The notes: a model not told the origin generated them from the sequence alone. Shown: positions 1 to 8,548, counted from the stretch's first letter. The stretch: DNA of 64,000 nt from Paenibacillus eucommiae (GCF_017874215.1 NZ_JAGGLB010000008.1:226231-290230); one strand, 5' to 3'. Numbers and translations: made by a program.

Positions 1-891
<891 letters not shown>

Positions 892-999
892 TCCTTGCCT
901 TCCCTTTCTTTCCTTTGATTTCTGAAGCTATAGTACCACATTCCAAATACCCAGCACAAAATTATTCCGGACATATGTATATTTTTCCCTTAAACTGTA

Positions 1000-1055
1000 T
1001 AAGCTTGTACTATCGGCATCAGATAATGTCGTAGAAGACCGATAGAGCAAGCTTA
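1000..1055. repeat. Imperfect inverted repeat between rsmD and the large fusion gene
   Basis: Two 17-nt arms (1000-1016 and 1039-1055) match as an inverted repeat except at two positions, around a 22-nt loop. Each arm ends in an AAGCTT core. It lies in the 281-bp gap between rsmD and the 3' end of the next gene, where no credible ORF was found. There is no T-run after it on either strand, so a terminator role is uncertain; a processed-transcript hairpin or small repeat element is equally possible. Confidence 0.4.
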
Positions 1056-1172
1056 CGTTTCCCCATAAGCTCTTTGTCCGGTTTCTCCTCTCCCAGTGGC
1101 GGTCGCGCAAGCGGTCGCCGTTTAATCATGGAGTTCGAATGTCTCCGCGAATGATGCTCCATGATACCAGTC

Positions 1173-4100
1173 TCAGCCCTTCTCCTGCATCACCTTAAGC
1201 CGTTCAGCCAACACGCGCATCATACCCTTCAACACATCAATCCGTTGGAAGCAAAAGGAGAATACCTGCTCTCTTGTCAGCATCAGCAGTAGGGTAGGTT
1301 CAGCCGCTGTACAATCTGCAGAACGCGGCTCCCCATCAATAATCGCCATTTCGCCAAAGCATTCACCTTCCCCAAGAACTGCTAGGGTTTCATTCCCTCT
1401 ATGAACACGGACGCTTCCTTTAATAATGCCATGCATGTCTTCGCCATCTTCACCGGCAGCACAAATCCGTTCACCCGCATCGTAAGGCACCTCTTCGACC
1501 ATTTTAGCTAGTCTGACGAAGTCATCTTGATTAAAATTGGCAAACAAGCCGATTTTCTGCAAAACTAAAATCCGTCGCAAAATCACCTGATTATCCGTTG
1601 TGTCCAGCTTTTGCTGCAATTCAACAGCTTTGGTCTTCGGAACCTCAAGATTTCCAGCGGCAGCATTGTCCGTGTTTTCCATAACCGCCTCTGATTCAAT
1701 CATGGCTGTTGAGCGCGCAGCCGCCGTCAAATCACTATGCCTTGTAATCGCATTGCGTAAGCGTCTGGAGGAAAGCTTCATCATTTCTATGGCTATCTTC
1801 TTTTTATCGAACATAATTTCATAGAAAGCTTCAGAATCCAGGCGCCACAGCAGAACGTCCGTATCCGCAATAACGGATGCCGTGCGTAATCCCTCAGTAA
1901 GCACCGACATTTCTCCAAAGCAATCCCCTTGCGCCAGCCCTCCGATTTTGCTTCCATTGCGGTGCACACTTACCATGCCTTCTTGGATTAGAAAGAGCGA
2001 GTCGCCTTCATCCCCCTCTTGAATAACAATCTCTCCGGAAGAAACTGCGACTTCCTTCAAATCTTCAGCAATGGCTGATAAATCTTTTCCGGATAAGCCG
2101 GCAAATAGAGTGACCTGACGCAAAAGCGCTACACGATTCATCTGCATGACCGCCTGCTGGGGATCATCAAATCCGTCTTGGGATGGATCTCTGCTGATTT
2201 CAGGAACATGCAATTTCAATCCCGTGCCATGATTCTGAGCAAGCACCGCTTTGATGCACTGATTTAACCAGGCATCTTGCTTTTCGTACATGCGGACTAA
2301 ACTGGATTGCAGTCGTCCCATATCAATTTGCATCGCTTTTGATGTTGTCACAAGTGACATAACACGTGTAATACGTGCCCGCAGATCACCATGAAGCAGT
2401 TGGTCGATCACCTCGGAAGCATTCGCCTGCCGCCGCACGTCTCCATGCTTCCAATTACTATACACAGCGTTTACGGTTTTCACATCGTAGATCAAACCAA
2501 GCAAGCTGAAAATACGTTCCACGATGTTTGCGCGAATATGCTGGATCGCTTCCGCAACCTCCTTGTACCCTTCTACAGCCTCGAAGCCTTTCCCTTGCTC
2601 AACAAAAAATCCATAAAGATCCGTTTCTTCTATAATCAGTCCTTCGATGATTGGATGGTCAGCTTTCTTGCCTGACTCATGCAAATGTGTGAGGGACTCA
2701 ATTATATTCATTCGAAGCTCCGCTGAGGCAGACCGGTAATTTCGCAGCAAAATATCGAAAGCTCGCTGAGTCCCCATAAATTCATACACTTTGGGTAATT
2801 GAAGAGGCGTATCTGCTCCTGCCCAATAAGGCTCGAACAGTAGATCGATGACTGTATCCTCATATCCGGCCAACGCTTCAATAGCTGTTTGCCTGGTCAC
2901 ACTGCTATTCAGCAGTGGAACGATATAGTTAACGAGCTCTGGTACCCTTAGCACTGCTGCCGATTCGAGCGCACGCTGTCTTACACGCTGGGAACTATCT
3001 GTCAGTAGAGGAACAATTGGCTTGTAGAAACTAGAGATCCCAATCGCTCCAAACAAAGCAGCCATAGCAATCCGTTCGTCTTCCTGATCACTATCTATTA
3101 GCTCCTTGAACGTTCCTACCGCCCGAAACATTCCCTCTACACCATAATACTTAATCAAGCCTGCTATTGCCGCAGCTTTCACCTCAACCTGCTTGTCCTG
3201 CAAGTAGGCGGTAATCTCGTCTAACCTGGCGTCGTTCCCATAAGCAGCCAGTGCAAGCAGAGCATGCGATTTTACATGCAAATCGGTTGATACCAGCTTC
3301 GCCTCCAATATTGACTCTTGTCCTTCCGGGGTTTCAAGCTGGATATATTTAAGTGCTTCAATGCACACTTCCGTCACTGGATGCTCCAGCAAAACAGCCA
3401 CATAAGGTCTTAAATCAAATCCCTGAACCCCCTGTAAAATACGCCAGGCATAGAGGACCTGCTGCTTTTCCGGGCTATTGAGTGCATCCACCAAAACCTT
3501 TAGGCTGACTGAATCCATAACATCCAGTTGTGCGTCCTGCACATTATAATCCCTCGTCTGCAAAGTCGACATCAACATATCCATATAAGCCTTCTTCACC
3601 TTGAAAACTGCCCATATCGCGCTGCCGAGAAGTCCCAAAACAAGAAAACTGAACTGCTGGATAGACAGTATTGGTGATAGGACAATCAGACTGATAGCAG
3701 CTATTCCTTTGGCTCCATTTCGTACAATGCCATCCATGAAGCTTTTGGCTCTGCTGCGATAACTTGGCGGGATCGGAAACATAATTAACTGTCCGACAGA
3801 AGAATAAATCGTGTCGCCAATTACTTTATCACTCCCTTTAACTACTACAGCAAGAGCCAGAACAGGCAGCATCAGCACACCGACCGAACCGGCAAATAAA
3901 GCAACCGGAAAAATCAATAAGGAGGTCATCACCCCAAAATTGGAAATAATCCGGCTCGTAATGAAGAACTGGACAATTAAAGCAAACAGCCCTGCATAAC
4001 CGTAAAAGCTTCCCATAAACCCGGCCAATGCTTCATTCTGCATGGAGCCCCGGAGGATTACCTTGAACTGGTAATCTACTAATGTTAACGAGATGACAAG

Positions 4101-4880
4101 AGCTGCAGAGATAATTGCCACATATTTTAAATGCGGAACATTACGAAACAAACCGCCCTGGGCTGCTTGCAAATACGTGCCCTGCTTACTACCACTCTTC
4201 TTAGCAGCTACTGGCTTCTTGGCTGAAGGAGTTAAGACTGCAAAAGTTTCTTTAGGCTCGTTGACCTTCCGGACAATTGCGATAACAAGAAACAAGCAGA
4301 GCAGTTGCAGTCCTGCATACAAAAAGATTAAATTAGCTGTTCCTAGCGGCTGAACAAGCAACTTTAGGCCGAAGCCGCTCACAATGCCGCCTATAATGCC
4401 ACCGCTTCCAACCCAATTAATGAGCTTCTTCGCTTTGCGTTGGTCCATTACAGAGGTGGCGAGCTGCCAAAAACAAACAATCATCAAAAAGTTAAACACA
4501 TCATAGCCCACATATATCAGCGGATAAACCCACATGAATCCAAACCCTACCAGAAACCTGGAGCCCAGAGCGAGCAAGGCAACAATCAGAATAATCCATT
4601 GGCTCAACCGGTCAATACGCATTCTGCTTCCAAACTTTTGAAAGAGCAAACCTACCAAAATAAGCGTAGCCGCTTGCGGTAAATACATCAATGAGAGCTT
4701 GGAAGCAGAAAAATGACTGAGAAAAAGTGCATCCGCCGCCGTTCTTCCTATGGTTGAAGCTGAAACCACGCAAAATAAATAACAAAAAAGCAAACTAATT
4801 TTTATATATTCCTGCTTATCAGCTGCCAAATTCCGCAAACTTGTTTGCCATCTGCTTTCCGATGCCCCTCTTGTTAACAA
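1173..4880 (-). CDS. Translocase-like membrane domain fused to HEAT repeats and two cyclic-nucleotide-binding domains
   Basis: A 1,235-residue multidomain membrane protein. Residues about 25-435 form some 10-12 hydrophobic helices with the look of the ATP/ADP-translocase (NTT/MFS-like) family. Residues about 440-880 are helical repeats of HEAT/armadillo type (recurrent patterns like ALxALAAYGNDARLDEI). Two cNMP-binding domains follow, about 930-1040 and 1110-1225, each with the phosphate-cassette signature: FGEMSVLTEGLRTAS in the first, FGEMAIIDGEPRSAD in the second. Both keep the Gly-Glu and Arg positions that normally contact the cyclic nucleotide. A TTG start at 4880 follows AAGGGTGAAGGG. 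I infer a membrane transporter or sensor gated by a nucleotide ligand; substrate and ligand are unknown. The gene stands alone, with no partner on the same strand. Confidence 0.8.
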   Translation of the reverse strand: MLTRGASESRWQTSLRNLAADKQEYIKISLLFCYLFCVVSASTIGRTAADALFLSHFSASKLSLMYLPQAATLILVGLLFQKFGSRMRIDRLSQWIILIVALLALGSRFLVGFGFMWVYPLIYVGYDVFNFLMIVCFWQLATSVMDQRKAKKLINWVGSGGIIGGIVSGFGLKLLVQPLGTANLIFLYAGLQLLCLFLVIAIVRKVNEPKETFAVLTPSAKKPVAAKKSGSKQGTYLQAAQGGLFRNVPHLKYVAIISAALVISLTLVDYQFKVILRGSMQNEALAGFMGSFYGYAGLFALIVQFFITSRIISNFGVMTSLLIFPVALFAGSVGVLMLPVLALAVVVKGSDKVIGDTIYSSVGQLIMFPIPPSYRSRAKSFMDGIVRNGAKGIAAISLIVLSPILSIQQFSFLVLGLLGSAIWAVFKVKKAYMDMLMSTLQTRDYNVQDAQLDVMDSVSLKVLVDALNSPEKQQVLYAWRILQGVQGFDLRPYVAVLLEHPVTEVCIEALKYIQLETPEGQESILEAKLVSTDLHVKSHALLALAAYGNDARLDEITAYLQDKQVEVKAAAIAGLIKYYGVEGMFRAVGTFKELIDSDQEDERIAMAALFGAIGISSFYKPIVPLLTDSSQRVRQRALESAAVLRVPELVNYIVPLLNSSVTRQTAIEALAGYEDTVIDLLFEPYWAGADTPLQLPKVYEFMGTQRAFDILLRNYRSASAELRMNIIESLTHLHESGKKADHPIIEGLIIEETDLYGFFVEQGKGFEAVEGYKEVAEAIQHIRANIVERIFSLLGLIYDVKTVNAVYSNWKHGDVRRQANASEVIDQLLHGDLRARITRVMSLVTTSKAMQIDMGRLQSSLVRMYEKQDAWLNQCIKAVLAQNHGTGLKLHVPEISRDPSQDGFDDPQQAVMQMNRVALLRQVTLFAGLSGKDLSAIAEDLKEVAVSSGEIVIQEGDEGDSLFLIQEGMVSVHRNGSKIGGLAQGDCFGEMSVLTEGLRTASVIADTDVLLWRLDSEAFYEIMFDKKKIAIEMMKLSSRRLRNAITRHSDLTAAARSTAMIESEAVMENTDNAAAGNLEVPKTKAVELQQKLDTTDNQVILRRILVLQKIGLFANFNQDDFVRLAKMVEEVPYDAGERICAAGEDGEDMHGIIKGSVRVHRGNETLAVLGEGECFGEMAIIDGEPRSADCTAAEPTLLLMLTREQVFSFCFQRIDVLKGMMRVLAERLKVMQEKG

Positions 4881-5189
4881 GACCCTTCACCCTTCACTAT
4901 AAAATCTATAATAAATCATAGTGCCTATTCCATACGCAGGGCGAAATTCCTCTTTATTCTAAAAAAAATTTGCAAAAAAAGTACAAGCATCCACCTTTAG
5001 GCCTATATACGTAAGCTTTACAGCCTGTATTTCAGTCATAAATTCGCCAAAAACCCTCACTTCCGCGTGAGGGTTCACCGTTTTTGAGCTATTAAAAGAA
5101 TAGCTATTAAACAAAGCTCGTTGTGTTATTATAGATGACATTGTATAATTAATTTAGAATTTTTACAATATATGGACGGGGTGCAGCCC
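4881..5189. promoter_or_regulatory. Divergent intergenic region with hairpin and XRE promoter
   Basis: This 309-bp gap separates the large fusion gene (minus) from the XRE regulator (plus) and holds no convincing gene. A perfect hairpin with 9-bp arms (AACCCTCAC / GTGAGGGTT, 5052-5075) lies in the middle without an adjacent T-run. A good sigma-A-type promoter for the XRE gene follows: TTGTGT at 5121-5126, a 17-nt spacer, and a consensus TATAAT at 5144-5149. The Shine-Dalgarno ACGGGGTG is at 5176-5183. Confidence 0.6.
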
Positions 5190-5597
5190 ATGACGACGCT
5201 AGGTGAAAAAATACGAAACCTGCGGCTAAAAAACAATTTATCACAAGATGAATTAGCAGAACAATTAGGAAAGCAGCGATCCAGCATTGCTGGTTATGAA
5301 GCTGACAGAATCCCACCACCCAGCGATGTGTTAGGACAATTATCGGATATATTTAACGTATCCTGTGATTACTTATTAGGTAGAGCCGAATTTCCCTCTC
5401 AGACTTTTGCCTATAATCATATCGATGGATTATCCGAGGACGAGAAAGGTTTGTATCATCGTTTTATGAAAGAATCAGAGGAGCTTTTTAGAAAAAAGGG
5501 CAATTTAACAGAAATGAAAATTAGATCGATTATGCGCTTTATGGAATTTACTTTTTTAGAGGATTTAGCAGAGGGAAAAAAAGGAAGTCATACATAG
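5190..5597 (+). CDS. XRE-family transcriptional regulator
   Basis: A 135-residue DNA-binding protein. Residues 1-60 are a Cro/CI-type helix-turn-helix (LGEKIRNLRLKNNLSQDELAEQLG..RSSIAGYEADRIPP) followed by the common CDYLLGR ending of the HTH domain. The C-terminal half is helical and charged, probably for oligomerisation. I chose the ATG at 5190 over the one at 5172 because a Shine-Dalgarno sits 7 bases before it and the HTH then starts at the usual place. The next gene begins 55 bp downstream and is probably co-transcribed; the pair resembles regulator/partner pairs of mobile elements. Target unknown. Confidence 0.85.
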   Translation: MTTLGEKIRNLRLKNNLSQDELAEQLGKQRSSIAGYEADRIPPPSDVLGQLSDIFNVSCDYLLGRAEFPSQTFAYNHIDGLSEDEKGLYHRFMKESEELFRKKGNLTEMKIRSIMRFMEFTFLEDLAEGKKGSHT

Positions 5598-5652
5598 ATA
5601 ATTATGATACAATCTCTATTAATTACTTTTTGCTTATTGAGGAGTTGACTTT

Positions 5653-6027
5653 ATGGATCCTGCCAAACATACAGAAGACGATATGTACGCAGAAATTGGT
5701 ATCCAATGCCCTTTTCTTTTAGCCAAGCACCAAGGCATCAAGCTGCTATATGTAGACGATCTCGGCGACTTTTGTGGTGTGTACAAAACAACAGCACCTA
5801 ATATGTATCGAGTATTCTTAAATGCCAGCGTTGACATTGAAAGTCAGGAAGCAGCCTTATATCTTCTCATCCAACATCACAACTCCGGACAAAAAGGCGT
5901 GGAACGCTGTGTCGTAAAGGATGATTTAAAAATATTAAATCGGATCGGCAGAGAAATCAAAAAATATAACAGCCTTCTTATCGATGTATTTCTCAAGGGA
6001 TCTATTTTCGGAAGCAATAAACGATGA
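5653..6027 (+). CDS. Uncharacterised partner of the XRE regulator (possibly a degenerate ImmA/IrrE-like protein)
   Basis: A 124-residue soluble protein, ATG preceded by GAGGAGTTGACTTT. I do not recognise it with certainty. Position (second gene after an XRE regulator), size and the strand-helix order YRVFLNASVDIES..AALYLLIQHHNSG recall ImmA/IrrE metallopeptidases, where the helix would carry HExxH. Here the corresponding stretch reads LLIQHHNSG, so a zinc-peptidase active site is not present. It may be a catalytically dead relative or an unrelated small protein. A strong bidirectional terminator follows at once. Confidence 0.5.
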   Translation: MDPAKHTEDDMYAEIGIQCPFLLAKHQGIKLLYVDDLGDFCGVYKTTAPNMYRVFLNASVDIESQEAALYLLIQHHNSGQKGVERCVVKDDLKILNRIGREIKKYNSLLIDVFLKGSIFGSNKR

Positions 6028-6034
6028 AAAAAAT

Positions 6035-6070
6035 AAAAGCGGGTTCTCAGCTTCAGAGAAACCCGCTTTT
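6035..6070. terminator. Bidirectional rho-independent terminator
   Basis: The arms AAAAGCGGGTTCTC (6035-6048) and GAGAAACCCGCTTTT (6056-6070) pair with one bulged base around a 7-nt loop, flanked by A and T runs on both sides. It lies between the convergent ends of the XRE operon and the agr-like operon and can serve both. Confidence 0.85.
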
Positions 6071-6078
6071 CTATGTAA

Positions 6079-6201
6079 TTATTTCATTAATTCTTGAGGG
6101 ACATCTTGACGGTAGCATCCAAACCAACAATTTGTTTTGCCTAGTTGTTTGGCGATAGAGTTCAAAATTGTGTTTGCAGCTTTTGCAGCTATTTTCTTCA
6201 T
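6079..6201 (-). CDS. AgrD-like cyclic (thio)lactone autoinducer pre-peptide
   Basis: A 40-residue peptide. Residues 1-22 form an amphipathic, Lys/Ala/Ile-rich leader (MKKIAAKAANTILNSIAKQL). Residues 23-33 are the presumed signal core, with Cys25 and Cys29 (TNCWFGCYRQD). Residues 34-40 are the charged tail VPQELMK, matching the P-x-E-L tail that AgrB removes in AgrD precursors. The start has an excellent Shine-Dalgarno (AGGAAAGGAGGGAGTG), and the gene begins 17 bp after the agrB-like stop. By family knowledge AgrB cleaves the tail and closes a ring through a core cysteine; which cysteine is used here is open. Confidence 0.88.
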   Translation of the reverse strand: MKKIAAKAANTILNSIAKQLGKTNCWFGCYRQDVPQELMK

Positions 6202-6218
6202 AGTCACTCCCTCCTTTC

Positions 6219-6755
6219 CTAAAGTTTAAAGCGGTATATTAATTTTTGTGAAAAACTGAAAGTAGTTAGAGACTGAATAAAAAAGAGGGTGGCCAGAATG
6301 TGAGATTGGAATAAAAAATTAGATGAAACGATTAGAAATGCAATCCCTTTCAAAATAGGATAAAATTTCTTATCAAGAGTTCCTTGGGCACCACTGGGAG
6401 TATTAATAAGCAGTATCATTGCAGCGAAACTATTAATGATAAAACCAGTATACCAATAATCAATTGGTAAGTATATGGCTAAAAGTATAAAAAAGGATGT
6501 AACTAGATTGCAAAGCCATTCATTTTTAAAATGCATCCCTCCGCTGACGAATCTCAATATTGGAAAGGGTAGGACACAGATTAATGCATCAATAAAATGG
6601 CCAAGAAAAGCAGCCGTGATGAGAACTAAAGAAATGATCACTATCAAATTTAACAAGGCTGTCAACACATATTTGTGAACCGCAATCTGTGATTCAGGAT
6701 GATTATTGTGAATGGAAACGGCTAAATATTCTGCTAATCTTTCGATATAGCCCAA
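6219..6755 (-). CDS. AgrB-like peptide-processing membrane endopeptidase
   Basis: A 178-residue integral membrane protein of the accessory gene regulator B family. It should cleave the C-terminal tail of the AgrD-like peptide encoded just downstream and help form the cyclic signal. The family signature RFVSGGMHFKNEWLCN is present, with the catalytic His and Cys both in place. About four to five hydrophobic segments follow. The likely start is TTG at 6755, with GAGGAG overlapping the last codons of the upstream gene, so the two are translationally close. Gene order is receptor-like, AgrB, AgrD, unlike the usual B-D-C-A. Confidence 0.9.
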   Translation of the reverse strand: MGYIERLAEYLAVSIHNNHPESQIAVHKYVLTALLNLIVIISLVLITAAFLGHFIDALICVLPFPILRFVSGGMHFKNEWLCNLVTSFFILLAIYLPIDYWYTGFIINSFAAMILLINTPSGAQGTLDKKFYPILKGIAFLIVSSNFLFQSHILATLFFIQSLTTFSFSQKLIYRFKL

Positions 6756-6761
6756 AACATA

Positions 6762-7442
6762 TCACTCCTCTTTGAAAATATCATAGCGTTCTCTTAGTGC
6801 TTTTTTGTTTTGACTATATCCATAGATAAGACTTCCAACTAATCCAAATAAAACGAATAAAAGTATGTAGCCTTGTAATGAAAATATTTTCAAACCTTGA
6901 GTTCCAACGATCAGAATTAAGGTTGTTACAAGCAATAAAATAATCCACAGAAAATTGTATTTCTCCATGACATAAAATTTTCGTACTAAAAATGAAAATC
7001 CAATCTTTCTTCGGTACAGAATAAACGCCAATACTACATACACCACAGACGTTAACATGTGGAAAAAGAAAAAATGGCCCAGGTTTTGCTGCATCGCTTC
7101 CAACGTGCTTAGATTTAATCGAATTGCTCCAATTGTAACAATGACGTCGATGAAAGAAACAACTAGAGATCCAATCGTACACACCAAAAAAGCATATAGA
7201 ATGGGATATCCCCTAAGAGCAGTTAAAGCGATGATATACACCAATGTCTGAATGAGCATAAAGTAAGATGAATCCAAAATAAACTTAAAATAAAAATTAG
7301 TGGTACCTACAATCAGGGCAAGCAGTACGATCTGTTTATCATTTCCCTTAATCGGTATTTTAAAAATAACAAAATTAATAATCACAAGTGCAGTGACAAA
7401 TATAAATGAGGCTATTAATTTAACAAGCAATGTTAAAAACAT
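6762..7442 (-). CDS. AgrC-like polytopic membrane protein lacking a kinase domain
   Basis: A 226-residue protein with six to seven hydrophobic helices and a short charged C-tail (NKKALRERYDIFKEE). Topology and place in an agr-type operon match the N-terminal sensor half of AgrC histidine kinases. The protein ends where the dimerisation/phosphoacceptor helix would begin; no H-box, N-box or G-box is present, and no response regulator lies nearby. The reading frame ends in a normal stop followed at once by agrB, so this looks like a designed short form, not a fresh truncation. It may be a signal receptor with a non-kinase output, a decoy, or an exporter/immunity factor. ATG with GGGGGGAA upstream. 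Confidence 0.65.
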   Translation of the reverse strand: MFLTLLVKLIASFIFVTALVIINFVIFKIPIKGNDKQIVLLALIVGTTNFYFKFILDSSYFMLIQTLVYIIALTALRGYPILYAFLVCTIGSLVVSFIDVIVTIGAIRLNLSTLEAMQQNLGHFFFFHMLTSVVYVVLAFILYRRKIGFSFLVRKFYVMEKYNFLWIILLLVTTLILIVGTQGLKIFSLQGYILLFVLFGLVGSLIYGYSQNKKALRERYDIFKEE

Positions 7443-7470
7443 AGAAGTTCCCCCCAGATTTCTTGCTCAT

Positions 7471-7656
7471 TTAAATGTTTCCTGCATTCTTTTTTGGATT
7501 TGGCTGATTCTTTAATAGTATCCACGTTCTGCCGACTTGCAAGGCATGGCATTTTCCTAACCGACAAAGTTTCTTGACATGATCCTGAGAGAGATCCCAT
7601 TCCTTGGCTGCTTCTTCGGTTCCCATGATGATTTTACTCAATTGGCTTATGTCCAT
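7471..7656 (-). CDS. Small helix-turn-helix (excisionase-like) protein heading the agr-like operon
   Basis: A 61-residue basic protein. Residues about 10-45 (MGTEEAAKEWDLSQDHVKKLCRLGKCHALQVGRTW in outline) fit the MerR/excisionase-type winged HTH: a 'TxxEAAxxxxLSxxxVxxL' recognition helix followed by the wing. The ATG at 7656 follows GGAGGTCGCAGGTCT. It is the first gene of the agr-like unit, 28 bp before the AgrC-like gene, and the promoter region before it carries paired palindromes. A local regulator acting on those sites is the simplest guess, unproven. Confidence 0.7.
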   Translation of the reverse strand: MDISQLSKIIMGTEEAAKEWDLSQDHVKKLCRLGKCHALQVGRTWILLKNQPNPKKNAGNI

Positions 7657-7682
7657 AGACCTGCGACCTCCGTACTAATCAA

Positions 7683-7738
7683 TTGACCGATATCGGTCTT
7701 TATGGTACCATACTAGCATGACCGCAGGCGGTCGTCAA
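7683..7738. promoter_or_regulatory. Divergent promoters with two GACCG-N4-CGGTC operator palindromes
   Basis: Plus-strand promoter for the CPBP gene: TTGACC (7683-7688), 17-nt spacer, TACCAT (7706-7711). Minus-strand promoter for the HTH/agr-like operon: TTGACG (7733-7738 complement), 17-nt spacer, TAGTAT (7710-7715 complement). The two -10 boxes overlap. A perfect 14-bp palindrome GACCGATATCGGTC (7685-7698) covers the plus-strand -35/spacer; GACCGCAGGCGGTC (7720-7733) covers the minus-strand spacer and edge of its -35. Their centres are 35 bp apart, with a palindromic ATGGTACCAT between them. This is a textbook layout for co-repression of two divergent units. Confidence 0.7.
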
Positions 7739-7751
7739 CGAATGTATCCCC

Positions 7752-8480
7752 TTGGAGGAGATTCATATTTTTCTAAAAAGTATACTTTTTTTATTTATCC
7801 TCGCCTTCATACCCGTATCAAATTACTTTACTGTTAAGAAGCTCCATTCCAGCTACAATGACTACGAAAAAGAAAGATCCTACTTGAGGCTTTATATTAT
7901 TTACATAAGTATAACCATTGTAGTGATTTATCTGAACCCTATAAACAATTTGTTTGTTCCAACCCCCCCCCTACAGTTCAACACAACAGCAAGCGTGCTC
8001 ACATGGATTCTAATCTCATATATGATCGTTACGATTGTGATCCCGCTTATTATTCTTCCTTACAGCAAACTGCTCCGCGAGAAGGTTGCTGAGAATTATG
8101 ACGAGAAGCTGTACCCGGTTACTTCTAAGCAGCAATTTATGTTTATTTTTGTCTCGATCATTGTGGGCATATGTGAAGAAATCATTTTCCGCGGCTTTAT
8201 GTACACCTATATTCGCGATCTCCTCTCTATTTCGCCTTGGGGCAGTTTTCTGATCGTTACGATTATTTTCGGACTGGGGCATTTCATGCAAGGGGTTAGC
8301 GGGATGGTCAGCTCAAGCTTATTTGGCTTAATTATGGGCTATTTCTACTTTACAACCGGCAGCCTGTTAGTCCCCATCCTTATTCATATTGCTTACGATA
8401 TGAAAGCTATCTTCATAACAAGAGTGCTGCAAAAACATGCGGGAGAATGGAAAATCACCAACAATAAAGCAGCCCCATGA
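7752..8480 (+). CDS. CPBP-family intramembrane metalloprotease
   Basis: A membrane protease of the CAAX/bacteriocin-processing (Abi) family, 242 residues with about seven hydrophobic segments. Motif 1 is EEIIFRGFMY (Glu-Glu plus Arg), motif 2 is FGLGHF (His), and a further His occurs in LVPILIHIAYD; these are the zinc-site positions of the family. It is divergent from the agr-like operon and shares its promoter palindromes, suggesting a role in peptide maturation, immunity or signalling. The start is unclear: the TTG at 7752 has no Shine-Dalgarno, while GGAGGAG lies just inside, pointing to an ATT at 7767. A run of nine C at 7963-7971 lies in the coding part. Confidence 0.82.
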   Translation: MEEIHIFLKSILFLFILAFIPVSNYFTVKKLHSSYNDYEKERSYLRLYIIYISITIVVIYLNPINNLFVPTPPLQFNTTASVLTWILISYMIVTIVIPLIILPYSKLLREKVAENYDEKLYPVTSKQQFMFIFVSIIVGICEEIIFRGFMYTYIRDLLSISPWGSFLIVTIIFGLGHFMQGVSGMVSSSLFGLIMGYFYFTTGSLLVPILIHIAYDMKAIFITRVLQKHAGEWKITNNKAAP

Positions 8481-8513
8481 GCGGATAATTCCGATCTAGC
8501 GGCTGCTTCTTTA
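8466..8513 (+). terminator. Terminator of the CPBP protease gene
   Basis: Arms AAGCAGCC (8467-8474) and GGCTGCTT (8501-8508) pair around a 26-nt loop and are followed by CTTTA. The left arm overlaps the last codons of the protease gene. The T-run is short, so efficiency is uncertain; it may also act on the convergent gene from the other side. Confidence 0.5.
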
Positions 8514-8548
8514 TAGGTACCTTATTTGACTTATTTGAACGGCTGATT

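Noticed and set aside
928..1110. 60-residue ORF after rsmD
   Set aside because: Crosses an inverted repeat; no Shine-Dalgarno or recognisable composition.
1129..1150. tRNA T-arm-like GGAGTTCGAATGTCTCC
   Set aside because: Loop is too long and no acceptor, D or anticodon stems can be built around it.
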